Source of the DNA: Anthostomella pinea | Lineage: Eukaryota; Ascomycota; Sordariomycetes; Xylariales; Xylariaceae | DNA: 64,000 nt | Reading direction: 5' to 3' | Assembly (NCBI GenBank): GCA_963556695.1 | Contig: CAUWAG010000004.1 | Location: 2,356,001 to 2,420,000, forward strand | Shown: positions 34,412 through 46,274 of the stretch, piece after piece | How the letters are laid out: the number at the start of each line of letters is the position of its first letter | Numbering within the stretch: the stretch's first letter is position 1 | Made by a program: the position numbers and the translations under genes | Notes under the pieces: model-generated | Told to the model about the DNA's origin: nothing | Databases searched by the model: none | Seen by the model: only the letters and a program-made list of their open reading frames with translations

Positions 34412-34585
34412 CCATTCTTGAGAGCAAGTAACATGATATCAGAGCGGCCACCCAGACAATTGCCTGCCGGGGCCGTTGTTTGTGACAGTCATGGACTACC
34501 ATTCTTCAGAGCAGGTAACATGATACCACAGCGGCCACACAGACAATTGCCTGCCGGGGCCGTTGCTTGTGATAGTCATGGACTG
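34412..34585 (+). repeat. Two tandem 87-bp units
   Basis: Unit 1 is 34412-34498 and unit 2 is 34499-34585, with 8 mismatches. A partial third copy of about 11 bp follows. The period is a multiple of three, and one plus-strand frame stays open across both units (RQLPAGAV-CDSHGL in each). I see no ATG that would clearly start a gene. Confidence 0.85.
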
Positions 34586-34907
34586 TCATCTTCAGATACC
34601 CCTGCCTCAAGTCGAAGCTGAGAGCCGGCAATATCTCACCGAAAGGGTCAGACAGGTGCCCAGATCCTCAATCGAGACGAACTTAGGTATTCGATGCTCG
34701 TAGAACTTCTCATCCAGGACGCCTCTGTCTTGCGCTGCGGCAGATATAAATCTGGAGACATGGGCTTGCCTTTCAGAGACGTTGTTACCGTCCCACAGCA
34801 GTCATCGTTCATTTCTGGATAGTACGGTAGACCGATGATCACCGGAATCGTCCAACAAGTCACTTACGTGTCGCATACTTCGGCTTTGAGTATACGAAGA
34901 GACCACA
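34586..34907. other. Upstream region of the hypothetical gene
   Basis: 322 bp without a coding signal, probably promoter and leader of the gene at 34908. Confidence 0.45.
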
Positions 34908-36029
34908 ATGCCGACGCCGGCCGAGAGCAAAGTTAGCGACCGACGCTTTACCCCCGAGCCCGACTCGATCTCGGCCGAAGACGTCCAGCAGGAATTTGCC
35001 GACATCTTCGCAGAATTGCGCGAAGCCGACGAAACGCGTGCGCGGGCTGGCGATGTCAGGGGCTAATGGATGACTGCAGACAGCACCATCTCGCATCTAT
35101 CTTCCCGCTTCGTCACCGAGCCCAACGTCGACTTCAGCGGCGGGTGGCAATTGCAACTACGGAACCTGTGGCACCTCTATTACGTCGCCGGCAAGCACTG
35201 CAACGAAGCTGCCGTGTCGCCGCTCATACTGCAGATCGTTGAGATCTCGCAGCGCGGAGTGCTGCCACGAAACCGCTTGAATAGTGACGGCACTGCCGAG
35301 TTGGAATGCGCGCCCATCATGGTCATGGCTGGCACCCGACAGGTTCGACAGTTTCTCTGGGTGGACCTTCCCCTCCTCGTCCCAGCCATGAGGGAGTACT
35401 GGAGTCACGACTGTGCTCGGATGAGTCGCAGCCAGCGAGTGAGAATCAGCTTCTTCCTCGGTTCGTTGGCGGCGACAAGCACAGGTCAATGGGCATATGG
35501 CCTGTGTAGCATCGCCCTTGTGTTGCTTCGCGATACGCTGGAAAAGGACCGACGGTTGGTCAGGGTGGGTGTCGAGCCAGGAGGCGAGGACAGTGAGAAC
35601 ACGGGGCAGTCGACAGATATGCTGACCATCGCTGACCTGCTTCCTGCCGTCAGTACCTGGCTGGTACAAGCAGGCAGCAGGATAGTACAGCTCTGCGAGG
35701 CTGGCGATGGAACCACGCAGGGCTGGCTGACCACGGCTCCCCCTGACGATGTGTACAGTCTAGGCCCTCTGGCAGTAGAAGCCGGCGTACAGCCTGTTTT
35801 CGGTGGCTTCAACAGGCTAAGATGGTTCTTCTGGCCGCACAGGCTTGACGCCATTGGCGCCGAAGCACCTGGACAGGAGACTGGAGGCAACTCAACGCCG
35901 TTCGTGCAGAGGGTCAAGGCTGAGAAGCAGATGGTGAGGCGCGTGGCGCACAATATGGTATATGCTGCGAGTCAGTCCAACTCGAGTATTGTCCAAGAGT
36001 TGCTGCGAATGGGAAGGCTGCCATTGTAA
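34908..36029 (+). CDS. Hypothetical protein, possibly DUF3632-like
   Basis: Exon 1 is 34908-35037 and exon 2 is 35080-36029, joined across a 42-nt intron (GTGCGC, branch GGCTAATG, acceptor CTGCAG) to give 359 aa. Without this intron, exon 1 stops at TAA within about 25 codons. The N-terminus MPTPAESKVSDRRFTPEPDS leads into an acidic helix, then GGWQLQLRNLWHLYYVAGKH. The rest is helical with a Trp-rich patch (LRWFFWPHRLDAIG) and ends RMGRLPL. The pattern of an N-terminal W..LW..Y/F helix followed by a helical repeat region is like fungal DUF3632 proteins, but I am not sure. No signal peptide or membrane segment. Confidence 0.65.
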
Positions 36030-36714
36030 GTTACAGTGTGTCAACCTGATACTGTGTAGTGTGTAATTCATGAGCGAGCGCGACAACAGAGAGCAGAATT
36101 ACCTTAACCTTAGTGAAGAGAAATATGATTGTGGCTGGTGAGTGTGGCTCGCTCTCTGTAGGCGGTGGCTTGGCAGCTTGGCCAATGCTGCCACTGGTGT
36201 CAACGGGAATGTGGTCCACTGCCCCATTGCCCCATCATTGATGGACCCTGAGAATAGCTGCAGGGATCAGTACCTACAACCTCAGTGAAAGCTGTCCTTA
36301 TTAACTATTCCTACCTCCCATACGGCATTGCGTCTTCAACAGCCAACATTCCTTGCTAACTTGGGATGCCTGGTCCACGTCGAAGACTGCGACGAAGTAA
36401 TCAAAGTGCACAGCTATTTATCTGAACTACTCTCCTTTCCAACGACGCCATTCCTTCTCCCAGCAGATAGTAGATGCGGTGCTAGGGCCGCGCGGCCAGA
36501 CATTCTCGGAAACTCGCAGTGCCTTCGAGCCTTCTGGGACGAGTAGAGGGACCGAGTTGGACGATTTATTATATACGCGCAGGGCGTCAATTGGGTCAGA
36601 ACCATTTTACTGTGCTGCAGGGCTGTCACGAACAGGCGGCGGGGGACTAGGGACGAGTAACGGAATACTGTCCCACGTTTGTCGCAATACCTACAGCAAC
36701 CAGGCACTGCCGCT
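36030..36714. other. Intergenic: ERV41 promoter
   Basis: 685 bp with no gene, holding the 3' end of the hypothetical gene and the promoter of ERV41. Confidence 0.5.
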
Positions 36715-38018
36715 ATGATGAACGGGTACGACGAGAAAAGCCGCTACGGCGACGAGCCAGAGCCCGGGAGCTTTGCGCGGGCCTTTGATGCTTTCCGTAA
36801 GACTCCCAGTCATCTCTCCTCTTACGCTACCTCTACCTCTACCGCACACCTCGCACCCCCAAGCTAACATGCGCCATCCACCAGCAAAATCCAAACCCCA
36901 ATACGTTACGCGCACGTCCGGCGGCGGCAAGTGGACGGTCGCCATAACTATAATAACGATCCTGTTGCTATGGTCGGAGCTGGGGCGGTGGTGGCAGGGC
37001 GCTGAGGACCACACGTTCTCGGTCGAGAAGGGCGTCGGGCACAGCATGCAGATCAATCTCGACATCGTGCTGAAGATGAAGTGCAAGGACCTACACGTCA
37101 ACGTACAGGACGCTGCGGGCGACCGTATTCTGGCCGCCTCGCGCCTGAAGGAGGACCCTACCGCATGGTCGCAATGGGTCGACGGCAAGGGCGTCCACAA
37201 GCTTGGCAAGGATAGTAATGGCCGCGCTGTCACTGGCGCTGGTTGGCACGACGAAGGCTTCGGCGAGGAGCACGTCCACGACATTGTCGCCATGGGCCGC
37301 AAGAAGGCCCGCTGGGGCAAGACTCCCCGGCTTTGGGGTAACAAGCCCGACAGCTGTCGTATCTACGGCAGCTTGGATCTGAACAAGGTCCAGGGCGATT
37401 TCCACATCACCGCGAGAGGCCACGGATATGCTGAGTACGGCGAACACCTGGACCACAACTGTAAGTTGACCACCTCGGATATTTGCCCTTTGATAAGCGC
37501 ATGGGACAGATAGGAGACAGTACAGAACCATAACCGCTGACTCAAGCCCACACGCAGCCTTCAACTTCTCGCACGTCATCTCGGAGCTCTCCTTCGGGCC
37601 CTACTACCCGTCCCTCGTTAACCCGCTCGACCGCACTATCAACCTGGCTGAGGCGCACTTCCACAAGTTCCAGTACTTCATGTCGGTGGTGCCGACGGTG
37701 TACAGCGTCGACGGGTCCGTGTCGCGTACCATCTTCACGAATCAGTACGCCGTGACGGAGCAGAGCAAGGAGGTCGGCGAGCGCATGGTCCCGGGCCTTT
37801 TCTTCAAGTACGACATCGAGCCCATCCTGCTGACCATCGAGGAGCGCCGTGACAGCTTCCTGACCTTCATCGTCAAGATCGTCAACATTCTAAGCGGCGT
37901 GCTGGTTGCCGGCCACTGGGGCTTCACGCTCACTGATTGGGTGCGCGAGGTCGTCGGCCGGCAGCGGCGGAAGCAGCCGGAAGGCTTCATTGGCACCAAG
38001 ACGGGCTTTGACGAGTGA
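36715..38018 (+). CDS. ERV41: ERV41, COPII vesicle protein of the ER-Golgi cycle (ERGIC2 homologue)
   Basis: Three exons: 36715-36796, 36885-37460 and 37558-38018, for 372 aa. There is a short cytosolic N-terminus, a membrane segment WTVAITIITILLLWSEL (about residues 41-57), a long lumenal domain and a C-terminal membrane segment FIVKIVNILSGVLVAGHW (about residue 325). Family marks are INLDIVLKMKCKDLHVNVQDA, CRIYGSLDLNKVQGDFHITA, FNFSHVISELSFGPYYPSLVNPLD and GLFFKYDIEPI. Erv41 works with Erv46 as a cargo receptor that returns escaped ER proteins in COPI vesicles and cycles through COPII vesicles. Two ATGs in tandem (36715, 36718) open the gene. Confidence 0.93.
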
Positions 38019-38840
38019 TTGAGTTCGGCATGGTGACTATGGCTACGGCCATTGCAGAGAAGGGCAATTAAAAAGAACCCTAGAATGGTGGCGCTGGTGG
38101 TCAACTCGTGTTATTAGCGATAAAGAGAACGAGCACGCATCGAACCAAGATTTGTTATTACTATATTGGGGGTGTCTGCTGGTCTGGTCGCATGCTCATT
38201 ACAGATCTGGAAAGGGCCCGTCATGGAGTTATAGGGGTTATCACATGTATAGGTGCTTCTTTCAACGTAACACCGATATGATATACATTTCAGTTGATTT
38301 ATTCCGTTTGGTCCATATCCAAGTCACTTACAGAGTCAGTATCCCATGGAGTGAAATGGAACAATACGTAGTTGAGAAGGCAGTGGTGAAGGAGGTAGTC
38401 ATTCCAGAGGCAGACCGCGAACTGCCTCTCTGACCCGAGGCCAAATATGGGGCTCGAGGGCCGTCCATACCAGCCTTTCATCACATTTCCGCCTCGCGGC
38501 ATCAGATTTTCTCCTTGAGCTCGAGCATACCTGCTTTCGGCTTTGCCTAGGCCTGTTCTATACGGTACCTGGATGGACTCAAGATACAGCACCACTTGTC
38601 CCAAGCACAGTTCATCCAGTCTCTATGGCAAAGTAGCTGAGCTGATCCGAAGTTATAGCAGCCACAAATCATCACGTTCATCCTATTGTGCCTTGTGGTA
38701 GCGGTATCCAGAATAAGGACCAGGGTCACGAATAGTGGCTATTGGTCTGTATTCTGGAAGTTGCTTGATTGAAAGAAGGGATGGGTGGTGTCCCCATTCC
38801 AGAAGTAGCTATCATCCCAGTTGGGTACAAATCAGGTACA

Positions 38841-38854
38841 AACGGGTACCCGTT
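38841..38854. repeat. Perfect 14-bp palindrome AACGGGTACCCGTT
   Basis: A perfect palindrome preceded by two further GGTACAAA words within 35 bp. It could be a dimeric protein-binding site or chance. Confidence 0.5.
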
Positions 38855-39069
38855 GGGCTCCAAGGTACCTTGTATCCTGGTCCGTGACCCATCCGTCATT
38901 GTGGCTGGAAAATGGGTTGAGGAGCCACACTATTGCCGGCTAAAAGTCTATTCTCTGACTGTCCCGAAGCTCAATGACAGCACCATACCGCCCGAGCAGA
39001 CCTGTTATCGCCCGATACATCGCTTGAATCTACCTAATAACATTTCCAGTAACCTTCTTGTTCTGCTTG

Positions 39070-39155
39070 AATAAACACCCTATAATAAGCAGCCCAAGTT
39101 CATTAAGCCCTTGCTATGGTTTATTCAGTGTGCTTATTCTACACTTGATGCGAAC
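39070..39155. mobile_element. Possible relic related to the MITE interior
   Basis: It shares AATAAGCAG at the left and GTGCTTATTCTA at the right with the interior of the MITE at 8113-8329, in the same order and similar spacing. The MITE terminal repeats are absent. Weak evidence. Confidence 0.25.
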
Positions 39156-40000
39156 CCTGAAGTCCTCGAGTATTCAACCAAAGGGTGTACGGAGACCTTC
39201 CGAGGCTCAGTGCACGTTAACCAACAGGAAGCCTAGGTCCCAGCATAGGGTCAGAAAGGGGGATGGACATGTCATGATCGAGATCACGACGGTCTTTTGC
39301 CCCCTGATGTACATGCGTTGCTGGTGGCAATGAGAAGACGTCTATGCAAGAAGTCGCCTACCCGAGATCCCATAGGCTGCACCGGTGTAAGAGGAAATGG
39401 AGATACCCAAGCCTCCCGGGTGGAAAGGGGTTGTTGCTGCCATCACGTCCCGTATGAGGGCTACATAGAAAGTATTATAATACCTGTTAAATGCGTTCGT
39501 GTCCGTGATCGATTGTCACGTATTGTCAGATGTCATAACAGTGGCGTATTTGGCCTTGTTGTGATTGCTGTGAGCAGCATATGTGTCATCCTGTGGGATC
39601 ACATGTGATACCTGTCAGAGTACCTTTCCCACCTATTTGACCAATACAGACCATTCCTAAATCTCACACGTATTTACGCACACAATAAGCCGAAGCCGAC
39701 GACCCAGCCTGGTGCTCAATAATAACAGACTTCCCCACCCACAGAAAGAACAGAAAAAAAAAAACAGAAAAAAAGTACTCCTCGACACCAAACCGACGCC
39801 GTCTCTACCTGCTACTCCGGGGCGAAGAGGCATTGCACTCTGCATCCACTGCCCAACAATACAGCAGAGAAAGTCATCCCTGATTTCCTCCTGTGGGATT
39901 CCAGGCTATACACTAAAGCCATGCGAGTAACTGTAACGCGCACCGGCAGGTACAGACATACAGCCACCTGAAAGCTTTAGACCAGCCAGCCCCTATCTAA

Positions 40001-40031
<31 letters not shown>
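40001..40031. repeat. CCGACA microsatellite, five units
   Basis: Five tandem CCGACA units in the intergenic region. Confidence 0.9.
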
Positions 40032-40865
40032 AAGACCAACACCAACCAGCCAGCACCTGCGTCCGAGGTCACACCGTCCATCGCATCTGGGAAGAGAAAA
40101 AAACGAAAAGGAAAAAAAAAACAGTCAAGACCACCTATAAAAACACGAGCATCATACAGTTACAACGCGCAACGGCCATGCAAAGACTTTGAACCGTCGT
40201 GGCATACGTACACACTTGGGCCAAGCCCCCCATTTCTTCCCTGCTGTTCATCTTTGCTGCCTTGCGGCGACGGCATACATACGCGAGAGCAATGGCGACT
40301 GCTCCAAGGTACGTATCAAGTTTGCGGGGAACGAGATCCGGGCCATGTCAGAAGCCTCGGACCAAGTTGACATCACTACCCTTGAATGCCATCAATTTCT
40401 TTGGTGGCCATGCCCGGAGACAGAGGTTCACATTGTTGCCGTCAGTTCATGCTACAGCTATTGTCTTACATGACACTACGACTCATAGAAACGCCACCCA
40501 AGGGCTAAAGCGTAAGGAAGCGTGCCTCCCAGTGTTCTGCAATTTGCTCGTTGGCAGCTTCAACAAAGCGTTTTTATGAATCAATTCATTGACGAAGCTC
40601 AACAAAAGAACTCGAGTAGCTACTTGGTGTCCCCATCGTAATCAAGTCTGGTAATGAGCGGATTGAGGCTATAGATCATCAGGTCTGTATAGCCTGTTGG
40701 TAGGAGAGAAAAACGACATGAATGAAGAAAGATCCCAGAACCATCCCGACAGAAAGGAAATCCGAAACAGTGCGGACCAGAGCACGATGTTGCTCCCTCC
40801 CCGACAATCACCAATGTACTACCCGAACCCCTCATAAGTGCAGAAACGCATGCAAGCAATTCGAT

Positions 40866-43800
40866 TTACTTCCTAGCCAGCATGTGTTGCTGCTCAGACA
40901 AGTATTCCTCATCCGAGGCGTCGAGGATGTCGTACTCCTCGTCAGTCAAGAACCCATGGTCGGAATCTTCGGCCCAATCTTCGTCTTCACCGCAGTCCTC
41001 GAAGTCATCGTCTTCCTGGCTATCGTGGACGCTGGCTGACGGGGCCACACTCTCGGTCTCAGTACTAGTCTCGATTGTGACTTCCGATCGATCTTCGTGA
41101 ATGTTCTCGTGCACTAGCTTGGGGATGATCATCTGGCTCTTAGTCATTTCAGGGGAGACGACTGGGGCAGCTACCGGAGCAATGGCAGGAGCCACGAATG
41201 GAGCTGGCGGGGCAGCAGCCGGAACAACGACTGGGCTGGCAACCGGAGTCGTGACCTTTGCCTGCTCAGTCAATGGCGTTTGAACGACGCTGGGCTTGGA
41301 GGGAGGCGTTCGAACAAGGACATCGCACCATAGTTTGTGGCCAAACTTGACACCGTCTGGGGTGGTAAGACGCCAGTAGGAGATGACCTTGCCGTCCCGA
41401 TCGGGAGTGCGCAGCAGGACAGTGAAAGGGAACTCCTGGCCGGGGCTCAGAGTGTTATAGCGAATAGTCGATTCCGAGGCCGAAACGAGCTCGTGGATAC
41501 CGGCAGGGTGTGCAGGGTCAATGGAACCCATGTAGTCACCACCAACAAACTTGACAGAGCACCCAGCAGGCCAGGGTGTGGTGCCTTCGTTCCTGAGGAC
41601 CCAAGTCTGCTGGAAAATGTGGTTGGGAGGCATGACGGTCCCATCCGCAACGGTGTCTCGCTTGAAGATAGCGACGAGATCGGATGAGACAGAATGCTCA
41701 GCAGCCTTGCTGTTGGTAGCTGATTGCTGTTCTGTTGGTTGAACATCAACGACAGTCTGCACGGGAGTTGCTGCAATGCTCTCGCAAGGGCCGATGCGAG
41801 CACGGCGTGTTTGATCACCCATCGTGGGAAGACGCTTTCCGTCTTCATGCTCTCCAGTAGTGGTGACACTGACGTGTCGCACTGGAGACTTGAACTTGAT
41901 CAGAGGATGAGTCTTGTTATGGTTATTGGCTGGGCTGGCTTCACAGTTGGCACAGAAGTCAGTATCATGGCATACGGCGCACTTGTATCGCTCGCCAATG
42001 ATGTACTTGGAGCCACTGTGAGGGGCCGAGCAGAGCGGTCCGTCACAGCAAATTCCGAAATGGGTGGCACGTGACAGAGATCGGAAGACCCGATCGCCCA
42101 GAGGCTCGAGGACAGGAACGAAGCGGTGTCCGGGGTGGACGAAGCTCGCACTCTCCATGCACTCTGAGCAGTAGTCCCAATCAGGACAGTCAAGGCACTT
42201 GTGACGGATACCTCGCACATACTGATTACACCCATCACAGATAGCATTGTGCACGACGTTGCGGCCTGGAGCCAGTCTGGACGAGATCGCTTGAGGAAAG
42301 ACGGTGCCGCTGACAGCAGGGGCGAATCCGTGCTTGGGATCGTGACCGTGCGAGTCCTTCACGAAGCAACCCTTGCAGAGGTCGAAGTCATCGCAGGTGT
42401 TGCAGTGGACAAATTCCTGTTCCGGAAACTCCTGTACGCAGCAGTTGCATGTACGAGCGTTTAAAGCCGCACTGAAGGCTGTGCTGGAGGGAGAAGGTAC
42501 CGATCTCTCGGCTGGCCGCAAAGGCAGGCTAAACGCAGATGCAGCTGCCGAGGTAGACGGTGGAGTGCTGTTGGTACCAGCAGGTCGGTCCAGCTTAGGG
42601 GCGATGTGCGTAGTGCTGCACTTGATCTGTCCGTCTGCAATAGTCCGCTTGATGAGCCAGTGTCCTTCGCCGTAACAGGTGATGCCTCTAGTGACACAGT
42701 CCTGGCAGAGATCGAAATCTCCATCATCGCAGATTGAGCAATGAAAGTGAGCACTAGGAACAGCTCGATCACAGCTGTTGCAGCAAACTGTGAAGGGTCG
42801 CTTCAAGCAGCTTGGCGAGTTCGATGCTGCGGGAACATCCTCCTTGGCCTTTCCCTTCGCGCACTCCTCGACAGGCTTTCGCTCAACAGTCTTCGGGGCC
42901 ATGTTGGACTGGAAATCAGTTGACTTTGCTGTAGACTGGGCCAACTGCTTGACCATCGCCTCCGCCGCCCCCGCCTCCTCCTTCTGGTGCGCGTCGCGGA
43001 TCAAAGAGCTGAGAGAAAGCTCGGAAGCGGTCTGTGAGAAGCGGTACTGGTCGGAAGAGGGTGAAGTGCTGTCCTGGGATGCCGTACCATCAACAGGTGC
43101 GAGGGTCACCAGCGGGGCAGACTGGGACACAGAGCCCACAAAATCGACGACCTCCACGCCATCAGTGTTGTGTCGGAGGTGAATTCTAGGCATTCCTCGA
43201 GCTCTCCAGTGCTTGATGAACTCAGGAAACTCTTCCGGATTCTGAGGAGCAGTTATTGTCTCCAACGTCGCGGCAGGACTCGCGGCAGGAGCCTCGCTGC
43301 GGGGAGCGACGGTGGGTGTAAGAGCTGGGGAGATGGCGTGGGAGGTAGAACCAATAGCTCTTGTGGATTCAGCGTCTAACTCGTCCTCAACAGTAGCTGG
43401 CTTCGGGGCCAAAAGCTGGACAGACTTGGTGGTAATTCGAAGCTTGAGCTTCTGCTTTGCCTTGGCAGCTCGAAAGAGTTGCTTGTAGACGGCGATGTTC
43501 TGCTGGTTGAGAGCGACATAGGAGGCCGCGGAATCGGAATATCGCTCGACAGTGACGACCTTCGTGACAGGGATCTGGAGGTGGCATCGGAGCTATTCGG
43601 GCTTCCGTCAGCATATTGCTCGACTTGCCAAAGTCAAACTGTATCCAACGGGGAATGGTAGTGCTCGGCCCCATGACGTGATACTCAGTCCAGCACACGC
43701 GTCACCAAACAAGGAGTAGATAGCAGCCTATACACTCAATAGGGGTAGAATAGAGCCAGCATAAGGACTCTGCGCAATGAAATGAATCAACTATAACGAA

Positions 43801-43934
43801 CTGACCTTATCCTCGAGGGTGTTGGCACCGAGGTCACGCAGAGGCAACTTGAATCGACGGGGAGCGCCATCCAACTGGACCTTCAAGGTGACCAAGGTGT
43901 CAGAAGTAGCAGCAGCGGCCGATGACGACGCCAT
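40866..43934 (-). CDS. NBR1: NBR1-type selective autophagy receptor
   Basis: Exon 1 is 43934-43806 and exon 2 is 43592-40866. The 213-bp intron (GTCAGT to AATAG) falls inside the PB1 domain and keeps phase 0, giving 951 aa. Domain order is: PB1 (about residues 10-95, with LVTLKVQLDGAPRRFKLPL); four ZZ zinc fingers (each CxxC...DxDxC-like, about residues 312-605); and the NBR1/FW domain (about 690-800, with FQQTWVLRNEGTTPWPAGC and SYWRLTTPDG). A very acidic tail contains EEYDILD; Tyr at about 930 with Leu three residues later is a good Atg8-binding LIR. Fungal NBR1 proteins carry cargo to Atg8 membranes or to ESCRT-dependent vacuolar import. The region between the last ZZ and FW is low complexity. 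Confidence 0.93.
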
Positions 43935-44769
43935 GTTGATGCACTTGATGCTGCAATGCGTTCAGGTTAGTATGTCTTTGGCAAATATGGTGGTCTGTTG
44001 ATAGGAAAGCACGAGAAGAGGAAGTGGATGATGGATGTGGGAAGTCGGGAAGTAGGGAAGTATGTAGGAAGCGTTTCAAGATCCGGGGTGACGAAGCAAT
44101 TAAGCTGCAAGTGCAGTAGCGGCGAGCAGCAGGTGCTGTGTAGGCAGTGGCAGCAGTGGGCACCGGGCGATACCACCCGGCGATAAGTGAGGCGAGTGGG
44201 GAGAGCAGGGGGGAGGTGCTCAGGTAACCTGGTAACCCACCTTGCTAGGTAGGCAATCGAACAGTCCAACTGCAGTAGTCGCAGGCGATCCGATCAGGCG
44301 CGCTGCTTATCGGTCTGGGGACGCACGAGTGTACTGTCAAGGCGGTCAGTTCAGTGTCGAGGCGGACAAGGACGAGAAGAAGAGCGTAACTCGATGCTGC
44401 ATAACAGTAGTGCTGGTGATGAGTGTGTAAGAGTGATCGGGCGGCGGTTGATGACGAGGGGAAGGAGATGGGAATGAGTGAGGAGAAGAAAGGCAGTCGG
44501 CAAAGGGGCAGTCACAGGCAAGGAATCAAGCAGGCAGGCCATCGGAGAGGCGGGAAACGACGCACTCCCCCATGAATAAACCACAGCAACTTACAGCAGA
44601 CGCAGTACATCAGACGTTCTAGTAATAAGGTGAGGCGTTGAGGTGAGACAGGAGGCAAGGTGTTGGGAATGAAATCACAGGTGGGCATTGACGAGGAGGA
44701 ATCGACGTACATATGTAGTAGTTACTGCGGGCCGCGGGCTGCCGGCAGACAAGTGACTCGCAATCAGAG

Positions 44770-44818
44770 GTGAGAGGCGAAAGGTGAGAGGCGAAAGGCG
44801 AGAGGCGAGAGGCAAGAG
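44770..44818. repeat. Seven tandem heptamers (GYGARAG-type)
   Basis: Seven consecutive 7-nt units alternate between GTGAGAG, GCGAAAG, GCGAGAG and GCAAGAG, upstream of NBR1. Simple tandem repeat. Confidence 0.85.
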
Positions 44819-46225
44819 GCGGCGTTCCAGCGCCGGGTCTCAAGATCTCAAGATCTCAAACTGGCGGCGTTGGCTTGACTGGGTGGACAACGGAACGGAA
44901 GGCGGTCATCAAATACGATGCAGATATTCAGATGCAGGTCGATCGAAATGGAAAGCAGGTTCCGTTCCAGAGGTAGTGACAAGACACGTTATTTGTAGAA
45001 TAATAATGAAAGACTGAGAGTGAGCGGGACAGTTAAAGCTTCCACCCGGTCAAGACTCAAGCTGCTGAGCTATTGCGGGGCAGACCAGGGAGCTGGGAGT
45101 TCGGAGTCCAGATCACCCAGGCAGCCGGGGCATGATGAGGCTTGCCGTGGGGACAGTCAGGCTATCAGCAGGTACATTCAAGTAAGGCCTGTAGTGTTTT
45201 GGTTTATAACCCTGTTTAATTGTATAGACTCCCGTTTTCCCTCTTTTTTTGTTTAGCCATCGATCGTCCAGGGGTCTTTTCCTGGACCATGAACCTAACA
45301 AGGCCATTTGGACACCTCAGCTCTGCTGACTGGAGATCAGATTCGCCGCGGGTTTCGCCCCTCTGACTAATTGTGGCCTGTATCTAGAAGTTTCACCTCG
45401 AATCTGTGTGGCGAGAGCCTCAAGGACCTGTGTTAGAATCCCATACTCCTTAGTAATGATTCTATGGGGTAGTTAGGCCGGTATCTTGTTCACATGTTAT
45501 GAGTGGGATAGCTACCAACCTCCTTTATGCATGTAGCTGCCTGACTGGGGGTAGGAATATTTACTTCTGTTGTATGCTGCATGTCGAAATTGCCACGAGC
45601 ATACTCGCGCTATCCCGTTGTGTAGACCTTGCACAGGTTGCCGCCGTCCATCCCGTATGCAACAGGTTCGACTCGGTAGTCTTACGCTGCAAGCCAACAT
45701 TTACGGACATCAAAGTCCATAATGAATCGTCTAGAAAGGAATAGTCCATGTTACGCACTGGTATTAAAAGCCGAGGTCATGTGTAATGCGAGGTGCCGAT
45801 GGCTACTAACGTCTTGTCATGTTTACTTACATCCATGTATGTACGCCAGACACATCCCTTCATGGAATGCCCGAATAACGATGGTATTGGGCCGAGGGTC
45901 GAGGTTATGTGAACCTCACCGTGGACATCGCGATATCTCCTCCCAGCACTCTAGGGCGAGGCTCGTCCTGCGATAGTTACCATTGCAAAAAGTTGCCTTT
46001 GCACGTGCGGAGTTAAGGTACGCCCCTACCTACTGGGTCAACGTAATCGCTTCTATATTGATTTGTTTTGGGATTTGGGATGGTTTCTTTGGGAATAGGC
46101 ATGACGAGGAAGCATCGTGGTAGAGCAACACTACAGGATCAGAGGGGTAAGTTCGACATAGCAGATGTGGGTAACATACCTTTGATTCTAACACCATTTT
46201 CCTGTTGAGCAAAATCCAATGAAGT

Positions 46226-46274
46226 TAACCGTGGGCTCAAAGGTGATGCGCCCCCTCCCTTGAGCCCACGGTTA
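46226..46274. repeat. Perfect 15-bp inverted repeat with 19-nt spacer
   Basis: Left arm TAACCGTGGGCTCAA (46226-46240) and its exact reverse complement (46260-46274), separated by a C-rich 19-nt spacer. As RNA or cruciform DNA this is a stable hairpin. It lies far from any gene I recognise. Confidence 0.85.

Larger units (their letters stand above)
38019..40865. other. Convergent intergenic region with simple repeats
   Basis: About 2.85 kb between ERV41 (+) and NBR1 (-). It holds a 14-bp palindrome (38841-38854), a possible MITE-related relic (39070-39155), poly-A tracts (39749-39775 and about 40098-40120), and a CCGACA repeat. The short frames have no domain. Confidence 0.4.
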
